Shown here: positions 57,237-64,000 of the stretch, one piece after another | Numbering within the stretch: position 1 is the first letter of the stretch | Layout of the letters: each line of letters begins with the position of its first letter | Assembly: GCA_022651245.1 (NCBI GenBank) | Contig: JALCQM010000010.1 | Span: forward strand, 1 to 64,000 | From: Lactobacillus sp. | GTDB taxonomy: Bacteria > Bacillota > Bacilli > Lactobacillales > Lactobacillaceae | DNA length: 64,000 nucleotides | Direction: 5' to 3' | Translations under genes and position numbers: made by a program | Notes under the pieces: generated by a model | Seen by the model: only the letters and a program-made list of their open reading frames with translations | Database searches by the model: none | Told to the model about the DNA's origin: nothing

Positions 57237-57265
57237 ATTATGTGGAATCGCTGAATAAAAGTCAA
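57237..57265 (-). promoter_or_regulatory. Sigma-A promoter of T-box/tcyP transcript
   Basis: On the minus strand TTGACT (57265-57260), 17-bp spacer, CATAAT (57242-57237), placed right before the T-box leader. Confidence 0.75.
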
Positions 57266-57308
57266 GAATAAAATGAAATTAATTTAATCGTACTGTCATT
57301 TTGAGCGG

Positions 57309-58085
57309 CTAGATCAGCCCCAAATGCTGGAGCCCGCGGGCGATGCCGTCGTGGTCGTTGTCGCTGGTGACGAATTCGGCGACGGCTTTGGCGGCGGGGA
57401 TGCCGTTGGCCATGGCGACCCCGTGATCGGCGGCTTGCAGCATCGGGACATCGTTCGTCCCATCACCGAAGGCATACGTCGGCACGCTGGTCAGCCCTAG
57501 CGCCGCCTGGAGTTTGGCCATCCCCGTTTGCTTCGAGTTGCCGCGGCGCACCGTGTCGATCGAGTACGGCGTGTTGCGGTACAGCGTCAGGTCCGGGTTG
57601 GCGAGGCGATACGCCTCGTCGTTGGTGGTAGTGAACAGCAGCAACATCAAGACGGCATGCTCGCGGTAGTAGTCCGGTATGGCTGGAGGCACCGGGGTGT
57701 GGATGAAGTGGTACGCCGCCGCCACTTGCGCGGACGCTTCGGTGGCCGCGATTGCATCTGCGGTATAAAAGGCGACCGCATCCCCGAGGGCTTGCGCCTG
57801 GGCGACTAGCGGCGTGATGGTACTGGTGGGGATCGTCGCTTGGTACACCGGCTGGCCGGCATGGGCGATGTAGCTGCCGTTCAAGGCGCAAAAGGTGTCG
57901 ATGTGCGCCTGCTGGCGGATCGCGGTGATCTCCTTGGGTGAGCGCCCGGTGTTGATCACCGGCAAGTAACCGTTGGCTTGCAGCTGGGCCAGCGCCGTGA
58001 CCGTGGTCGGCGCGAGTTGGGATTCATGGTTCAAAAGCGTGCTATCGAGATCGAAGAAAACGATCCCCCGTGGCTGAGTGGACAT
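57309..58085 (-). CDS. Cof-type HAD-IIB phosphatase (paralogue)
   Basis: A 258-residue HAD-IIB phosphatase: FFDLDSTLLN motif I, NTGRSPKEI, and GDGTNDVPML motif IV. It is strikingly similar along its whole length to the protein encoded at 18496-19272, but with GC-rich codons. The ATG at 58085 follows TGGAGG; the longer frame to 58139 has no site. Substrate unknown. Confidence 0.88.
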   Translation of the reverse strand: MSTQPRGIVFFDLDSTLLNHESQLAPTTVTALAQLQANGYLPVINTGRSPKEITAIRQQAHIDTFCALNGSYIAHAGQPVYQATIPTSTITPLVAQAQALGDAVAFYTADAIAATEASAQVAAAYHFIHTPVPPAIPDYYREHAVLMLLLFTTTNDEAYRLANPDLTLYRNTPYSIDTVRRGNSKQTGMAKLQAALGLTSVPTYAFGDGTNDVPMLQAADHGVAMANGIPAAKAVAEFVTSDNDHDGIARGLQHLGLI

Positions 58086-58148
58086 AAACAAACCTCCATT
58101 TCGGGTATCAGTATACCGCATCCCGGCCGCCAATGGCATGAATCTAAT

Positions 58149-58177
58149 TTGAATATTATTGCAGAATGCTGTATTGT
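58149..58177 (+). promoter_or_regulatory. Promoter of fused amino-acid transporter gene
   Basis: TTGAAT (58149-58154), 17-bp spacer, TATTGT (58172-58177), about 30 bp before the start codon. Confidence 0.5.
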
Positions 58178-58209
58178 GAGTCTATTATTTATTTTATAAG
58201 GAGAAACTC

Positions 58210-59667
58210 ATGAAACTGAAATGGCAATTATTCGCGCTGCTGGCTTTTATCCTGTGCCTCGGGACGCTCACCGTCCAACCGGTGCATGCGGCAGACGACT
58301 CGCTGCAACGCGTCAAGGACAAAGGCACGCTGGTGATGGGCAACTCGCCGAACTACCCGCCGTACGAATTTACGGTGAATGAAAACGGTAAAGAGCACAT
58401 CGTGGGGATGGATATCGACTTAGGCAAGCAGATCGCCAAGGACCTGGGTGTGAAGCTGGTGATCAAGAAGATGTCGTTTGACTCCTTGCTAGTCGCCTTG
58501 GAAACCGGCAAGGTCGACATGATCTTGTCCGGCTTTTCGCCGACTGCCGAGCGTAAGCAACACGTCGACTTCTCCAACAACTACTATGTCTCCAAGCAGT
58601 ACCTCATTTTGAATAAGGCGGAGCGCGGCTACTACAAGAATCGCCAGTCTTTTTCGGGTAAAAAAGTCGGGGCGGTCCTCGGCAGCACTGCGGCGAACCT
58701 GGTCAAGCAGCAGATGCCTGGCGCCAAGCTGGTGACGATGGAAAACGCCGCGGACTTGGTCTTGGCCCTCAAGGCGCACAAGATCGACGGCATCGTGAAG
58801 GACTCGGCTTCAGCGATCGCCTATGCCCAAAGCGACGCGACCTTGGCGGCGATGGACGGGAAGTTTTCCGTGTCGTCTGCTGAAGTCGGCAACGCGATTG
58901 CCTTGCCTAAAGGCGCCGACAGCCTGCGCTTGGCAGTGAACCAATCCATCGCCGGCGTGCAAAAGCGCGATTTGTTCAACAAAGTCTACTTGAAAAATGC
59001 GGGTAAAGAAATCGCCAAAACCAACGCCACCAAGTCGATGTGGCACTACTGGCCGTATTTTGCCAAAGGGGTCTTGTACACCGTCGGCATCTCGCTGGTC
59101 GCCGTGGTGATCGGGATGTTGCTGGGGGCGTTGATCGCCTTGATCCGCCTCAGCCACGTCAAGGTGTTGAAGGCCATCTTCACCGCCTATGTCGAGTTCG
59201 TCCGCGGCACGCCGCTGATGGTGCAGGTGATGTTCATTTACTTTGGCATCGGCATGTTCTACAACATCTCGGCGGTGGTCGCCGGGACCTTAGCCGTCGG
59301 TTTGAACTCGGCGGCTTACGTCAGTGAAGTCTTCCGTGGCGGGATCGAATCCATCGCCAAAGGCCAAACCGAAGCGGCGCGGTCGCTGGGGTTGAGCCAG
59401 CACGACACCATGCGCTACGTGGTCTTGCCCCAGGCGATCACCGCAATCTGGCCGGCGTTAGGCAACGAGTTCATCTCGCTGATCAAGGAAACTTCAATCG
59501 TCTCGATTATCGGCGTCGCGGACCTGATCTACCAGCTGCGTGTCGTGCAAGCCGACACCTATTCTGGCGTGTTGCCAATCGCGATCGCCATGTGTTTGTA
59601 TTTCATCCTGACGTTCAGCTTGTCGCGGCTGTTGCATCATTTTGAAACGAAAATGAAGCATGCTTAA
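58210..59667 (+). CDS. Amino-acid ABC transporter, fused binding protein and permease (GlnP-type)
   Basis: A 485-residue fusion: signal peptide (cleavage near VHA-AD, residue ~27), a solute-binding domain of the family-3 type (residues ~35-265; NSPNYPPYEF, GMDIDLGKQIAKDLGV) and a HisM-type permease domain (~275-480; FVRGTPLMVQVMF, GGIESIAKGQTEAARSLGLS). Polar amino acids such as glutamine are likely cargo. The partner ATPase is not in the window and must be encoded elsewhere. RBS TAAGGAG. Confidence 0.92.
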   Translation: MKLKWQLFALLAFILCLGTLTVQPVHAADDSLQRVKDKGTLVMGNSPNYPPYEFTVNENGKEHIVGMDIDLGKQIAKDLGVKLVIKKMSFDSLLVALETGKVDMILSGFSPTAERKQHVDFSNNYYVSKQYLILNKAERGYYKNRQSFSGKKVGAVLGSTAANLVKQQMPGAKLVTMENAADLVLALKAHKIDGIVKDSASAIAYAQSDATLAAMDGKFSVSSAEVGNAIALPKGADSLRLAVNQSIAGVQKRDLFNKVYLKNAGKEIAKTNATKSMWHYWPYFAKGVLYTVGISLVAVVIGMLLGALIALIRLSHVKVLKAIFTAYVEFVRGTPLMVQVMFIYFGIGMFYNISAVVAGTLAVGLNSAAYVSEVFRGGIESIAKGQTEAARSLGLSQHDTMRYVVLPQAITAIWPALGNEFISLIKETSIVSIIGVADLIYQLRVVQADTYSGVLPIAIAMCLYFILTFSLSRLLHHFETKMKHA

Positions 59668-59681
59668 CCATTAGTGTAGGA

Positions 59682-59716
59682 CCCCTGCCGAGCAAATATT
59701 GAGGCAGGGGCCTTTT
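59682..59716 (+). terminator. Terminator of fused transporter gene
   Basis: CCCCTGCC / GGCAGGGG stem with a 13-nt loop, followed by CCTTTT. Confidence 0.8.
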
Positions 59717-59783
59717 GCGCGTTGCTTGGCTATGGTAACGGAGAATTGATGCCGCTTTGTCTGGACAGGAGATGAATTTCTCC

Positions 59784-59812
59784 TTGACAGGTCAGGTAAT
59801 GAAAAATATAAT
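59784..59812 (+). promoter_or_regulatory. Consensus sigma-A promoter of T-box operon
   Basis: TTGACA (59784-59789), 17-bp spacer, TATAAT (59807-59812): a perfect consensus, implying strong transcription controlled downstream by the T-box. Confidence 0.9.
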
Positions 59813-59817
59813 AATCA

Positions 59818-60090
59818 CATTAAATTAATGGCATTTGGATGAGTAATTTACGATAACTTTCCAAGAGAGGCTAGACTTGGTGTGACTGGCTATTGTTGCG
59901 TGAATGAAGATGGTCCAATGAAATGCCTGATATCACGAGGGTCACTAAGTGGTATCCGGTTGCGCCCGATACCGCGCTAGAGGTTACTGAATGCGTTCAA
60001 AGACCTTGAGGATGATTTTTTTGATCATCGAAGACGAGTGGTACCGCGCAAAAGCGCCTCGTAGTGTAAAAGCTATGAGGCGCTTTTTTT
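59818..60090 (+). promoter_or_regulatory. T-box riboswitch (leader of M14-opp operon)
   Basis: Stem I base pairs GGCATTT-GGAT with GTCC-AATG-AAATGCC; the 5' loop has GAGTAATTT, and the tip loop contains CCAAGAGAGG. The T-box is GAGTGGTACCGCG (60036-60048), followed by the terminator AAAGCGCCTCGTAG / CTATGAGGCGCTTT and seven T (60051-60090). The specifier loop segment GTGAATGAAGATG contains two ATG candidates, so tRNA-Met is the leading guess, with low certainty. It regulates peptide uptake by amino acid supply. Confidence 0.88.
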
Positions 60091-60107
60091 GATGGAAGGA
60101 GAACATG

Positions 60108-61055
60108 ATGAAGTCGGCACTAGAAGAATTGATCTCAGCAGTCCCACTTGGACAGAGGCAACAGCGTTCCTTTGAGACGCCTTTTGGGCAATTAGTCTTT
60201 ACCATCATTCGAGGGGCCGAACCAGGGCCGACCGTGTGGCTGCAGGCAGCTGAACATGGTGATGAACTCGATGGGATTTATGCCCTTCACCAACTTGTTG
60301 CCACCCTTTCACCAGCCAAGGTTCACGGCACGATTGTGGCGCTACCGATCGCAAATCCATCGGCCTTTGCCGTCGGGCACAACCGTAGCCCGCGGGATAA
60401 CGTTAATCTTAATCGCGTCTTTACGAAAGCGGCGCATCCCGATAGCTATTCTTATCGTTATGGCCGTTATTTGGCAGAGCTGATTGCTAGGGTCGCGTCG
60501 TGCTTTATTGATCTGCATGGCGGCGGGGAGTATTTGGATGTGGCCAGTTTCGTCACGATCCCTGAAACTGCGACGCCTGCCACACAGCAGTTAGTCACTG
60601 AGTTTTTGGATGTTGAGGCGGTTTTGACAGGCAACAAACAAAGTAGCGCAATGCTGATTGATGAGCTGACCGCAAGCGGTGTGGCAGCAATTTTACTTGA
60701 ATCTGGCGGTGCCAGCCAGGTCACTGATCGAGCGATTCAGATACATATTGATAATGTGTTACAAAGCTTGCGGTACTGGGGTGTGTTGGCGACAGCCTTA
60801 ACGCAGCAGCAGACGCATCCCCGGATCATTCATCGTATTCAAGAAGGGACCTTCGCAACTTTGGGATTGTTGCAAGAATGCCGACAACCTGGTGATGTTG
60901 TTGTGCGCGGGGAGCCAGTCGTGACGTACAGCAACATTGCGCAACAGTCTTATCAGCTCGTGGTGAGTTTAAAGCGAGCAATCGTGTTGTCGGTACATAC
61001 ACAGTCTCTGGTGCGGCCGGGACAGTACGCGTTCTTATTAGGGCAGATTGATTGA
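60108..61055 (+). CDS. AstE/AspA-like M14 family zinc hydrolase
   Basis: A 315-residue protein of the succinylglutamate desuccinylase/aspartoacylase group of M14 metallopeptidases: zinc motif AAEHGDELDG (H-x-x-E) near residue 47, conserved NPSAF and HNRSPRDNVNLNRVF, and DLHGGGEY with the third ligand. It probably removes an acyl or amino acid group from a small imported peptide or N-acyl amino acid. It is the first gene after the T-box and 8 bp upstream of the binding-protein gene, so its substrate probably enters by that transporter. The second of two adjacent ATGs (60108) has the better spacing. Confidence 0.82.
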   Translation: MKSALEELISAVPLGQRQQRSFETPFGQLVFTIIRGAEPGPTVWLQAAEHGDELDGIYALHQLVATLSPAKVHGTIVALPIANPSAFAVGHNRSPRDNVNLNRVFTKAAHPDSYSYRYGRYLAELIARVASCFIDLHGGGEYLDVASFVTIPETATPATQQLVTEFLDVEAVLTGNKQSSAMLIDELTASGVAAILLESGGASQVTDRAIQIHIDNVLQSLRYWGVLATALTQQQTHPRIIHRIQEGTFATLGLLQECRQPGDVVVRGEPVVTYSNIAQQSYQLVVSLKRAIVLSVHTQSLVRPGQYAFLLGQID

Positions 61056-61063
61056 GGAGCTAG

Positions 61064-62593
61064 ATGAAAAAATTAATTGGATTTGCAATTGCAGTTGTCG
61101 TGATTGTTTTGGCAGTTTTTGGTTATGTGAAGCATCAAGAGGCGTCGAGTACGAAAGTGGCCAATAAGCCATTAGTGATCGCCCGTGCAAATGATGTCGT
61201 GGGGCTAGACCCAGGCTTTTTGACGGAAAATGCGCAAGTGGTGGACAATATTTTCGACACGTTGGTGACACGAGATAAAAACGAAAAGTTACAACCGGGA
61301 TTAGCCACGAGTTGGAAGCAAATCAAGCCGACGGTTTGGCGGTTCAAGCTTCGTAAAGGCGTTAAGTTTACTAACGGTGAAAAATTTACAGCGGCTTCCG
61401 TTAAGTTTTCGCTTGGCCGGGTATTAAACCCCAAGAACAACGCACCAACTGCTAGTTATGTTTCAACGATTAGCAAAGTCAATGTGGTGAATAGCCACAC
61501 GGTGGATGTGGTGACCAAACAACCAGATCCGTTGATTCCAACTCGCTTTAACCGCTACCCAACCGAGATTGTCCCTGAAAAGTACGTCAAAAAAGTTGGT
61601 GAAAAGCAGTTTGCCAAGCACCCAATCGGAACGGGGGCGTATGAGTTTGTCAGTTGGAAGAAAGGCGATTCCGTCACATTAAAGGCAAATGCACACTATT
61701 GGGATGGCACCCCAGCCGTTAAACGTGTCGTTTTTAAAGCGATTCCGCAAACTTCTACGCGCATTGATGCGCTGAACAACGGTGAAGCAGATATCGTGAC
61801 AGGCGTGTCCCCTGAAGAGCGTAAGAGTGTCAAGCAATCGACAACCGCACGCCTATCAACGGTGAAGCGTGGCGGCAATATTGTTTATGTGGGGCTCAAA
61901 ACGAATGTTAAGCCATTCGATAATGTTAAGGTCCGTCAGGCGTTAAATTATGCGATCAATAAGCAGCAAATTGTTAAGTACGTGCTTAAAGATTCAGCCG
62001 TCGCAACGAACAGCTTGAGTGGGCCGAAAGATGCGGGTTACACAGGTGAATTAAGTGGCTATGCCTACGATCCAGCTAAGGCAAAGGCGCTACTTAAAGA
62101 AGCGGGCTATCCAAATGGCTTTACTGCCACACTGGATACTGTTAACTGGTATGCCGATAACACGGCCGTAGCCCAGGCAATTGCCGCCCAACTTAAGAAA
62201 ATTGGGGTGAACCTTAAGGTTAAGAATATTGAAAGTTCCGTTTATCGGGCGTCGGTCCCTGCAGGCAAGCAATCAGCCATGTACGTCTTGGGTTGGAGCT
62301 CGACGAATACGCTAGATGCGGATGCTGCGATGTACGCTGTCTTGCATTCTGGGGAGTCATATTCCACCTACTCAAACACAACCGTCGATCAGCAATTAGA
62401 TGAAGCGCGGACCACTTCTGACTTGGCTAAGCGTAAGCAATTATACGCTAGTGTTGAAAAGACAGTCATTCAAGACGCACCGCGAATCTTCTTATACCAA
62501 GAGAATACCTACTATGGTGTTTCAAAGAAGATTCAGTGGCGTGGTAAGATCGATGCTTCGATCAATGTGAAGGATATCTCGTATACGAAGTGA
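61064..62593 (+). CDS. Oligopeptide ABC transporter substrate-binding protein (family 5), membrane-anchored
   Basis: A 509-residue DppA/OppA-like binding protein (ARANDVVGLDPGFLTENAQV; KLRKGVKFTNGEKFTAASV). It begins with a hydrophobic helix (IGFAIAVVVIVLAVFGYV) but has no lipobox Cys, unlike most Gram-positive binding proteins; it is probably held by an uncleaved signal anchor or released. It feeds the OppB/OppC permease encoded downstream. Cargo is a peptide or modified amino acid; the M14 neighbour suggests an N-acylated or peptide ligand. Confidence 0.88.
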   Translation: MKKLIGFAIAVVVIVLAVFGYVKHQEASSTKVANKPLVIARANDVVGLDPGFLTENAQVVDNIFDTLVTRDKNEKLQPGLATSWKQIKPTVWRFKLRKGVKFTNGEKFTAASVKFSLGRVLNPKNNAPTASYVSTISKVNVVNSHTVDVVTKQPDPLIPTRFNRYPTEIVPEKYVKKVGEKQFAKHPIGTGAYEFVSWKKGDSVTLKANAHYWDGTPAVKRVVFKAIPQTSTRIDALNNGEADIVTGVSPEERKSVKQSTTARLSTVKRGGNIVYVGLKTNVKPFDNVKVRQALNYAINKQQIVKYVLKDSAVATNSLSGPKDAGYTGELSGYAYDPAKAKALLKEAGYPNGFTATLDTVNWYADNTAVAQAIAAQLKKIGVNLKVKNIESSVYRASVPAGKQSAMYVLGWSSTNTLDADAAMYAVLHSGESYSTYSNTTVDQQLDEARTTSDLAKRKQLYASVEKTVIQDAPRIFLYQENTYYGVSKKIQWRGKIDASINVKDISYTK

Positions 62594-62600
62594 TGGTGAA

Positions 62601-63533
62601 ATGATGGCGCGTTATCTGTTTAAACGGTTACTACAGTCAATTGTTACCTTATGGTGCGTACTGACCGTGATTTTTCTGCTCGTCCGACTCGCCGGCGATC
62701 CGGCTCAGCTGATGTTGCCAGTCGATGCCACGCGTCATGATGTGGTGGCTTTGAATGCTAGTCTTGGCTTGAATCATTCTTTAGGCGTTCAGTATTGGGA
62801 TTATCTCCAGTCAGTTGTCCAGGGCAACTTTGGCGAATCGTTGTATTATAAGCAGTCTGTTCTGTCATTGATTGCGGAGCGCTTGCCCGCGACGCTTACC
62901 TTAGCCGTTGTTGCGATCGTGATCGCAATTATTGTCGGTAGCCTGATGGGCATTGTGTCTGCAATCAAAAAGGATACTTGGATCGACCGCCTAAGTACGA
63001 GCCTCGTCTTTTTGTTACAGTCGTTTCCCGCATTTTTTATTGGGATCCTATTGATCCTCATCTTTGCGGTCAAATTGCATCTGGTGCCAACTTCAGGTAA
63101 CGCAACGCCAGTAGCAATTTTACTCCCCGCATTCACATTGGCAGCTTATCCGATCGCACCAATCGCGCGGACCATGCGCACCTCTTTGATCGAGAATATG
63201 GGCGAAAAGTTTGTCTTGGCTAATCAAGCTATGGGCTTTAATGATGTCGATATCGTTTTTAACCGCGTCCTTAAAAATGCGATGTTACCGGTGGTGACTG
63301 TGATTGGTCTGGAACTCGGTACGATGATCGGCGGCGCAGTTGTAACCGAGACCGTTTTCTCATGGCCTGGTTTGGGGCAACTCATCATTCAAGCTGTTCA
63401 AAAGCGGGATTTTCCCCTGATACAGGCGGGTGTAATCATCATCAGTGCGTTTTATATCATCATCAATTTTGGGGTCGATGTGCTGTATTTGTACCTTGAT
63501 CCACGAGTCAAGAAAGGGGGCGCGTCACGATGA
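62601..63533 (+). CDS. Peptide ABC transporter permease (DppB/OppB-like)
   Basis: A 310-residue permease with six membrane segments, N-terminal signature MARYLFKRLLQSIVTLWCVL, the NFGESLYYKQSV loop and the coupling segment near residue 205 (LANQAMGFNDVDIVFNRVLK). It overlaps the OppC start by ATGA. Two adjacent ATGs (62601, 62604) are possible starts. Confidence 0.92.
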   Translation: MMARYLFKRLLQSIVTLWCVLTVIFLLVRLAGDPAQLMLPVDATRHDVVALNASLGLNHSLGVQYWDYLQSVVQGNFGESLYYKQSVLSLIAERLPATLTLAVVAIVIAIIVGSLMGIVSAIKKDTWIDRLSTSLVFLLQSFPAFFIGILLILIFAVKLHLVPTSGNATPVAILLPAFTLAAYPIAPIARTMRTSLIENMGEKFVLANQAMGFNDVDIVFNRVLKNAMLPVVTVIGLELGTMIGGAVVTETVFSWPGLGQLIIQAVQKRDFPLIQAGVIIISAFYIIINFGVDVLYLYLDPRVKKGGASR

Positions 63534-64000
63534 AACATTTTGCTTGGCGTGATGGTGTGCGGCTGTTGCCCTTCATTGTGGTCTTAGCAATCGTTGTGAT
63601 CGGACCTTTGATTGCGCCTTTTGACCCGAATAATCAACAAATCAAAAGTACATTGCTCGCCCCGTTCGCCCATTACGCGGGTAGTGGGCGGGTCGCATTA
63701 CTAGGAACCGACGAGTTAGGCCGTGATATTTTCAGCCGGATTCTCTACGGTGGTCAAATCTCATTGTTGATCAGTGTGGCTGCGGTGGTCGTGTCAGGTT
63801 GTATCGGCTTAGTGATCGGCTTGATATCCGGCTATTTGCAAAAGTGGCCAGATGCCTTCTTCATGCGGTTGGGGGATGTGCAGCTGTCGATACCCAGCAT
63901 CTTGTTGGCAATCGTGATCATTGCGGTCTTCGGGTCAGGTATTGTTAATGTGATTGCTGTCTTGGCAGTTACCGGATGGGTATCAACAGCGCGGGTCGTC
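63530..64000 (+). CDS. Peptide ABC transporter permease (DppC/OppC-like), partial
   Basis: The first 157 residues are in the window: N-terminal membrane helix (LLPFIVVLAIVVIGPLIAPF), the family motif LGTDELGRDIFSRILYGG and the start of the permease core. The ATG overlaps the stop of the OppB gene. The gene, and presumably the OppD/OppF ATPase genes, continue beyond the right edge. Confidence 0.92.
   Translation, partial: MKHFAWRDGVRLLPFIVVLAIVVIGPLIAPFDPNNQQIKSTLLAPFAHYAGSGRVALLGTDELGRDIFSRILYGGQISLLISVAAVVVSGCIGLVIGLISGYLQKWPDAFFMRLGDVQLSIPSILLAIVIIAVFGSGIVNVIAVLAVTGWVSTARVV

Overview
The window looks like a chromosomal segment of a low- to mid-GC Gram-positive bacterium of the Lactobacillaceae, probably close to the Lacticaseibacillus group. 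The signs are strong purine-rich ribosome binding sites, T-box leaders, cre- and LacI-type operators, lipoboxes, GH13/GH31/GH65 glucan-using operons, a TcyP cystine carrier and an Opp-type peptide importer. No species can be named from sequence alone. Bases 1-29,000 are clearly more AT-rich than 29,040-64,000, and the left edge carries the end of an IS21-like element, so the left part may be an acquired sugar-use island.

Left part (0.4-29 kb). A ROK regulator leads an operon with an ABC sugar importer (two permeases, lipoprotein), a GH31 alpha-glucosidase, a GH65 phosphorylase, a GH13 oligo-1,6-glucosidase and beta-phosphoglucomutase: import and intracellular breakdown of an alpha-glucan oligosaccharide. 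Next is a sugar-acid cluster (KDG-type aldolase, KdgT permease, UxaA-type dehydratase) followed by an IclR regulator with shared operator-like boxes. A leftward group holds a GDPD phosphodiesterase, a HAD phosphatase, an MgtC-like protein and a metallophosphoesterase. Diverging from it is a second sugar operon (ABC importer, GH36-like enzyme, LacI regulator, second GH13 enzyme). The ATPase of both sugar importers is not in the window.

Middle (29-37 kb). A ClC-family channel, a candidate type I toxin-antitoxin-like locus, and a leftward operon encoding a MerR/BmrR-like regulator, pyruvate:ferredoxin oxidoreductase, a PAS protein and a flavodoxin-like flavoprotein.

Core (37.1-52.7 kb). A 21-gene operon encodes a glycyl-radical bacterial microcompartment for choline. 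Its signature enzyme keeps every choline trimethylamine-lyase (CutC) active-site residue I can check; its activase CutD, seven BMC-H genes (one with a C-terminal extension), EutS-like and EutN-like shell proteins, EutE aldehyde dehydrogenase, EutG alcohol dehydrogenase, PduL, EutJ, EutP-like, EutQ and EutT-like proteins and a DMT transporter are present. A second EutE-like protein has lost its catalytic cysteine. The promoter has the 19-bp spacer and dyad typical of MerR activation, and a similar dyad faces the MerR-PFOR operon, so one regulator may drive both; PFOR with the flavoprotein could supply electrons to CutD.

Right part (52.8-64 kb). NADH oxidase, a Ser-rich lipoprotein, TcyP behind a T-box leader and three tandem ~124-bp palindromic repeats, a second HAD phosphatase paralogous to the left-hand one, a fused amino-acid binding protein/permease, and a T-box-controlled operon of an AstE/AspA-like M14 protein plus an oligopeptide ABC importer that runs off the window.
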